DNA of 64,000 nucleotides from Glebionis coronaria (taxonomy: Eukaryota > Streptophyta > Magnoliopsida > Asterales > Asteraceae). Both the position numbers and the translations under genes were made by a program. The notes beneath the pieces were generated by a model that saw only the letters and a program-made list of their open reading frames with translations, ran no database searches and had not been told where the DNA came from. Where the stretch lies: positions 23,399,224 through 23,463,223 of the forward strand of contig CM046876.1 in assembly GCA_025667525.1 (NCBI GenBank). Reading direction: 5' to 3'. Position 1 is the stretch's first letter, and each line of letters starts with the position of its first letter. Positions 58,949-64,000 of the stretch are shown one piece after another.

Positions 58949-61900
58949 GATTATTGACCACAAACCAATGTGTACAAGAACAATAAGTGGAAATGGTATG
59001 AAACTAGTGATGGCAGTAATTGAGATGGAGATGGAGTTAGAAAATTATGGTATATTTTGTGATTTTGGAGAAAAATCAGGATTTGCGATGGAGATGGAAT
59101 TAGAATATTATGGTAACTGCATATGCATTAACTTAGCATGGACATTCAAAAATTTCGTGAAAATTTTGGCTCCAAATACAAAAATTACACAACCAAATTT
59201 TTTAAACTCCAATTTGCCTCCAAATTAAACATTAAACTTTTCCCTTTGATTTTCCTGGTAAAATTAAAGTTTGAACAAAATGTTATACTATTTTTCACAT
59301 TTTAACATTCAACCAAAAACCATTAGTTTACACTGCATAAAAACTTGAATTCATATATTATAAGAAAATGGATATAACATATAGTGAATTGTACATGGCC
59401 TTAAAATACTTATATTAAGTAATTAACAAACTCATATTGTTGATTACAGATATAACTGATAATTGTTTCATAATGATAGTAATGCATACAAACCTATTAA
59501 ATTGTTGCAACCTGTAGGTTGAAAATGCAACAGGTGCCCAGCAATAACAGACCAACAAAATATAAAAAAATTGTTCATATTACACAGGGAGAACTGACAT
59601 CATCCAACCTTCCAACATTCCTTTTGCCTTTGTTGTTGCTCCCCTCTGCAGCATTCCTTGACCGAACCTTCTTACATTATGTATGCCTACAAACAGTGGA
59701 AGGCGAATACATGGAGTACTTGAAGAACTTGTGGTCAAACTCCGAATCGGACTTATATTTCTAACTTCTGCAAACATTTGCATATTAATGTTAGTTATAT
59801 GTCGACGAAGGTAGTGTTTGGCAGTATGTGTAGCATGGTTGTGGTTGACCTAACAACATTTAGATTTGGTTATGCATATGTTTGTGTAGGGGACCATATC
59901 CAACTGATTACAAAAGACCTAAAACAATATCATACCAAAAAACATGTAACTATAATATACCATGGGACCATATCCGGACACATGTAACCAAGATTGAAAC
60001 ATAGACCATATAAACACGTTAATTAAAAATGACATAGATTAAGAAGGGCTATTCCTATAAATCGAATCACGTTAATGAAAAATGAAATAGGTCCACATAC
60101 ATGCATTAAAAATTAGTGTAAACCCTAATACCATAACAAACTTACACTATTCGTATGAACCCTAATATTTAAATAGCACAATACTGATTGTTGCATTTCA
60201 TTTTTTCCTGATTTGTCATGTCGTTAATGATTATGTAGATTGGCGACTATTGTGTATGAGGGTTTTATTTTTTATTATGTATTGGATGAAGATTTAGGGT
60301 TTGTTCTTCCTGTGTGTGATTCTGAAGATGGTGGCGGTTACAAGCTAGATGGTTGCTGGATATTATTTGTGTTTAATGAAAATGTAAATATTATTTAAAA
60401 TTACTTACTAATAAAATTATAGTAACTAACATTTAATTATAAAAAGTTAATAATAAATAAATAATAGTAAGTAAATAAAAAACAGATACGTTGTATTTTT
60501 ATTAAAAACATTTTTGTCAAAATTAACTAATTTTAAAAAGGTTATAATTTTAAACATAACATAAAAATATTAGTTTAATTAATTTTAAACATAATATTTT
60601 AGTTAAATAACTTAAATATGAATAAGGTCGATTTTGAATGGTCGGTTTAATAAGGTTAGGGTGACAAAATTATAGTTTAGTAATGTGTTAGGGTTTATGG
60701 TTTATGGTTGGGGTTTATGGTTTAAGTTATAAGGTTGAGGGTTAAGGTTTAGGATTTATGATTTAGGGTTTATGGTTTAGGGTTAATGAAGTGGTTTATG
60801 TTTAATTAGGGTTTAAGTTTTAGGATTTATGGTTTAATTAGATAGTGTGGTTTATTAAGGTTTAATTAGGATTTCTGGTTTAATTAGCTAGGGTTTGTGG
60901 TTTAAGGATTAATTATGATTTAAGGTTTATATGGTTTAGGGCTTATAGGGTTTAGGGTTTAAGGTTCATTGGTTTATGGTTTAAGGTTTAATTAGGTTTA
61001 AGATTTATGGTTTAATTAGCTAGGGTTTGTGCTTTAAGGATTAATTATGATTTATGGTTTATAGGGTTTAAGGCTTATAGGGTTTAGGGTTTAAGGTTAA
61101 TTGGTTTATGGTTTAAGGTTTAAGGTTTAGGATTTATGGTTTAATTAGCTAGGTTTTGTGGTTTTAAGGGTTAAATAGGATTTAAGGTTAAATGGTTTAA
61201 GGTGTATGATATAGTGTTTAGGGTGCATTGGTTTAAGGTTTAGGGTTTAAGGTTCATTGGTTTATGGTTTAAGGGTTAAATAGGATTTAAGGTTTATAGG
61301 TTTAAGGTGTACTGTATGATATAGTGTTGAGGGTGCATTACTTTAAGGTTTAGGGCTTAATTAGGGTTTAAGGTTTATTGGTTAATGTTTTAAGGTTTAT
61401 GATTTATGGTTTAGTTAGCTAGGGTTTATGGTTTAAGGGTTAAATAGGATTTAAGGTTTATATGTACCGGTTTATGATTTAGTGTTTAGGGTTCATTGGT
61501 TTAAGGTTTAGTGTTTATTGAGGTTTAATGTTTAGGGTTTAATGTTTAAGGATTAGGGATTATGGTATGTGAGATTATGAATTATGGTTTAATTAAGGTT
61601 TATGGTTTAAGGGTTATATGGTTTAGGGTTAAGTTGTTTAACGTTTAGGTTTTAAATTAAGTAAGATAACAAATTACTCATCATTTATGTTACGTTCAGA
61701 CGTGGTCTTGGTGAAATAAGTCATAAAACCTTTTAAGCACCGACCTTTTAAAAGCGGTATAAAACGTTTGCATATATTATATATTACTTATTTAAAACAT
61801 AATTAATGTATTTTCATTAATATATTTTTTATAAAGTTTTATATACTTCGTTTTTCATAATAATTGTCGTTTGTTGACTTTTTTTTTCTTAATATTGATA

Positions 61901-62450
61901 CTATCATTTTTAACATATTTGTTTATGTTATATGGTTACCTGATACTACGACTCCACCGCATTAGCCCGTCTAAAATAATAATTCCTTAAATATATTTCA
62001 TGCATTATATTAATTTTTTAATAGATATAAACCACAAAATGTAAGCTTATGACACTTAAGCCCATCTAGAATTATGTTTAATATATCATAAATAACATAT
62101 TTATAAAAGGGTATAACTCACAAATACACAAATTCTTATGATGATAATATTTTATTTTGTTGAATCTTCAAACTTTTAAAACCTTTTATTTTGTTGAATA
62201 TTCATTTTCGGGTCAAATAGACCTACATTTTCAGATAATAAATAAGCTACATTTTCGGGTCAAATTTTAAAACCTTTTATTTTGTTGAATCTTCAAACTT
62301 TTATTGAGTGAAATTTAAAACATGCCTCCAAAATTTTATTTTGTTGAAAATTGAAAATTTGCCTCCAAAATGTTATTTAGTGAACATTGAAAATAACTCC
62401 CAAAAATTTTAAACTCATCACATATTTTTTTTTCAATCCCTCATTCTCCA
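58949..62450. other. Intergenic region between the divergent CACTA genes
   Basis: About 3.5 kb separate the TNPA-like start (58,948) and the first recognisable TNP2-like leader. It is AT-rich, with no ORF that I can support. It holds the telomere-like repeat block at 60,690-61,650. Near 62,150-62,400 short direct repeats of ttttattttgttgaa(t/a)(c/t)ttc recur. The shared promoter region of both transposase genes should lie here. Confidence 0.6.
60690..61650 (+). repeat. Degenerate telomere-like repeats (TTTAGGG, TTTAAGG, TTTATGG)
   Basis: For about 960 bp the sequence is built from GGTTTA-type heptamers and hexamers (ggtttagggtttaaggtt, ggtttatggtttaagg) interspersed with ATTAGCTAGG and ATTGG spacers. 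Perfect tandem TTTAGGG pairs are few. A longer unit (ttaattagctagggtttgtggtttaagg) recurs near 60,880, 61,010 and 61,140. The plant telomere unit is TTTAGGG. Confidence 0.8.
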
Positions 62451-62514
62451 GCCATCAACGACTATTCTGTCCGGCCATCTACACCAGTTTTAATTTCATT
62501 ACTTTATAAATCAG

Positions 62515-62693
62515 GTAATGTTTTTATTAGGATTATAATCTGTAGTGTTCATATGCATTTGTTTAGATAATTAGTATATATGTGACTGAATTTTGGTGTT
62601 TTATATTATGCGTTATTGATTCATGCTATGTGCCTTAAACCTTTAAGAATGTTTTATCTTGGATATGATATATTGGTTTTTTTTAATTTGTAG
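62515..62693 (+). other. Probable 5' UTR intron of the TNP2-like gene
   Basis: A donor CAG/GTAATG at 62,515 and an acceptor TTTAATTTGTAG ending at 62,693 flank a T-rich 179-bp stretch just ahead of the ATG. The presumed leader (about 62,430-62,514) is CT-rich. Confidence 0.5.
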
Positions 62694-62724
62694 GATATAT
62701 ACGGTTCGACTTATCCTCAACACT

Positions 62725-64000
62725 ATGATGGACAAGTCTTGGATACGAGGTAATAGGACTAAAGAAGAATATTTTGGCAGAGTAGAAGCGTTTATTGAAT
62801 ATGCCAAAAAAAAGCGCAAGAGGATATTAACCGCCACCCAGAAAGTCATAATGGACCACTTACAATTCTATGTCCCTGTAACAACTACTTAAACCACATA
62901 GAGGGTACAATAGAATCTGTAGGATTCCATTTATTCAGACATGGGTTTAATACAAATTACACAAATTGGATAAAACATGGAGAAAAGGACGAGCAATCAT
63001 CAAATTCCCAAATATTAGTTGATGATACAACAGAGTATGTTGACAACACGGATGTCGACACGGATGCTGGTTCAGAAATTCCAACAGATGGCCCAGCAAC
63101 AATAGAGATCGTTAACGCTACAAAAGATGATTTTGATGAGGATGACATTGCCAAGTTTCAACAACTAGTAGTAGACGCGAAGAAGCCACTTTATGAAGGA
63201 TGTCCCGACTTCACAACGTTGTCTGGAATAGTTAAACTTCTCAACTTGAAGGGTAAGTATGGAGCTTGTGATAAGTTCTTTACTGAATTACGTGGTTTGA
63301 TTAAAAAGATGCTACCTGGTGGTAACGAACTAGTTGAAAGAACTTATCAGGCCAAGAAAATGATGCGACTGATGGGATCAGGATACAAAAAGATACATGT
63401 ATGTACAACTGCATGATTTACTGGAAAACTAACTCAAAATTGACTGCTTGCTCAACATGTGGGACAACAAGATGGAAGGTCGACAATAAGACAAAGAAAG
63501 TTTACGAAAACATTCCAGCCAAAGTGATGTGGTACTTCCTAATTATAACAAGACTAAAATGATTGTTTAAGATACCAAGTATTGCAGAAAACATGAGATG
63601 GCACACAACAAGGAGGAAAACATATGGTGATTTACGTCACCCTGCAGATTCACATGCATGGCGTACCATAGATGAAAAATTCCCTCAATTTGCAAAAGAT
63701 CCAAGAAATATACGGATGGGAATATCGGCTGATGGGGTTGACATCAACTCAGGTAATAGGCATCACAGTGTATGGCCAGTTTTATGTGTCATATACAACC
63801 TTCCTCCATGGTTGTGTATGAAACGAAAGTTTATCATGCTTTCGACCCTTATATCAGGATACCCGGGGAATGATATTGACGTTTTCTCAGAACCGTTAGT
63901 TGATGATTTGTATACCTTATTTGAACATGGTGTTGATACATATGATGCGTCAAGGAAACATAACTTTAAGCTTCATTCCGTTGTGTTATGGACGATAAAT
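62725..64000 (+). pseudogene. TNP2-like CACTA transposase (Transposase_21 type), broken, runs off the right edge
   Basis: The protein starts MMDKSWIRGNRTKEEY at 62,725, the standard TNP2 start. Further TNP2 landmarks follow in order: FHLFRHGFNTNYTNWIKHGE, MLPGGNELVERTYQAKK (about 63,310), CSTCGTTRWKVD, IPAKVMWYF, RWHTTRRKTYGDLRHPADS (63,598 on), ISADGVDINSG (an expected catalytic Asp), WPVLCVIYNLPPWLCMKRKF and GYPGNDIDV. Three lesions break it: a frameshift at about 62,868-62,871, another at about 63,402, and a TGA at 63,560-63,562 where relatives have Arg. After the last lesion the frame is open to the window end. The enzyme cuts and rejoins CACTA ends. It diverges from the TNPA-like gene, the usual layout of an autonomous En/Spm element. 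Confidence 0.88.

Overview
This is plant nuclear DNA, and about 88% of the window is one nested stack of transposable elements. The evidence for a plant is Athila-like and chromodomain Ty3/gypsy elements, Sirevirus-type Ty1/copia elements, En/Spm (CACTA) transposase genes and degenerate TTTAGGG-like repeats. The style of the Sirevirus gag and env-position proteins recalls Asteraceae elements. That family-level guess is inference from memory of similar proteins and was not searched. I see no ordinary host gene, rRNA, tRNA gene or CRISPR array. LAYOUT, OUTSIDE TO INSIDE. Layer 0 is a decayed autonomous-type CACTA element that extends past both window edges. Its TNP2-like transposase gene runs rightward from 62.7 kb to the right edge. 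Its second, TNPA-like gene (Transposase_24 style, eight exons recognised) runs leftward from 58.9 kb. A roughly 3.5-kb region containing telomere-like repeats separates them. Layer 1 is an Athila-like Ty3/gypsy element on the minus strand (471-57,099, target duplication ATAAG) that sits inside intron 6 of the TNPA-like gene. The gene's last two recognised exons therefore lie at 1-441, 56.7 kb from the rest. Layer 2 consists of three insertions into the Athila-like element: a non-autonomous CACTA (3,121-8,274) in its left (3') LTR, a Tekay/Del-like chromodomain gypsy on the plus strand (13,909-39,681, duplication TCAAC) in its gag-pol reading frame, and Sirevirus Copia B on the plus strand (44,225-55,273, duplication ATTAC) in its right (5') LTR. 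Layer 3 is Sirevirus Copia A on the minus strand (15,829-29,310, duplication GGGCT) in the 5' LTR of the Tekay-like element. A possible fourth event is an Athila-type LTR-like segment inside the non-autonomous CACTA. STATE OF THE ELEMENTS. By eye, LTR divergence falls with nesting depth. It is about 3% in a sampled part of the Athila-like LTRs, about 2-3% in a sampled part of the Tekay-like LTRs, about 2% in Copia A, and about 0.4% in Copia B (three substitutions and one 1-bp indel). Athila, Copia A and Copia B keep recognisable gag and pol with a few stops and frameshifts each, many of which fit C-to-T transitions. The Tekay-like interior is far more decayed than its LTRs, which suggests it moved in trans while already defective. 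Copia B lacks the protease domain. MOST INTERESTING SYSTEM. Downstream of pol in the env position, Copia B carries a self-contained, gene-like unit. It has a TATA-like motif, a CT-rich leader, an ATG, a 731-bp phase-0 intron between two long in-frame exons (1,139 codons together) and an AATAAA. The intron holds four roughly 105-bp tandem repeats with G-runs resembling polypurine tracts. Copia A shows the related pattern of multiple polypurine-tract-like motifs. It also has two minisatellite arrays, one at each end of its internal region, sharing the core AAGTTCCG.
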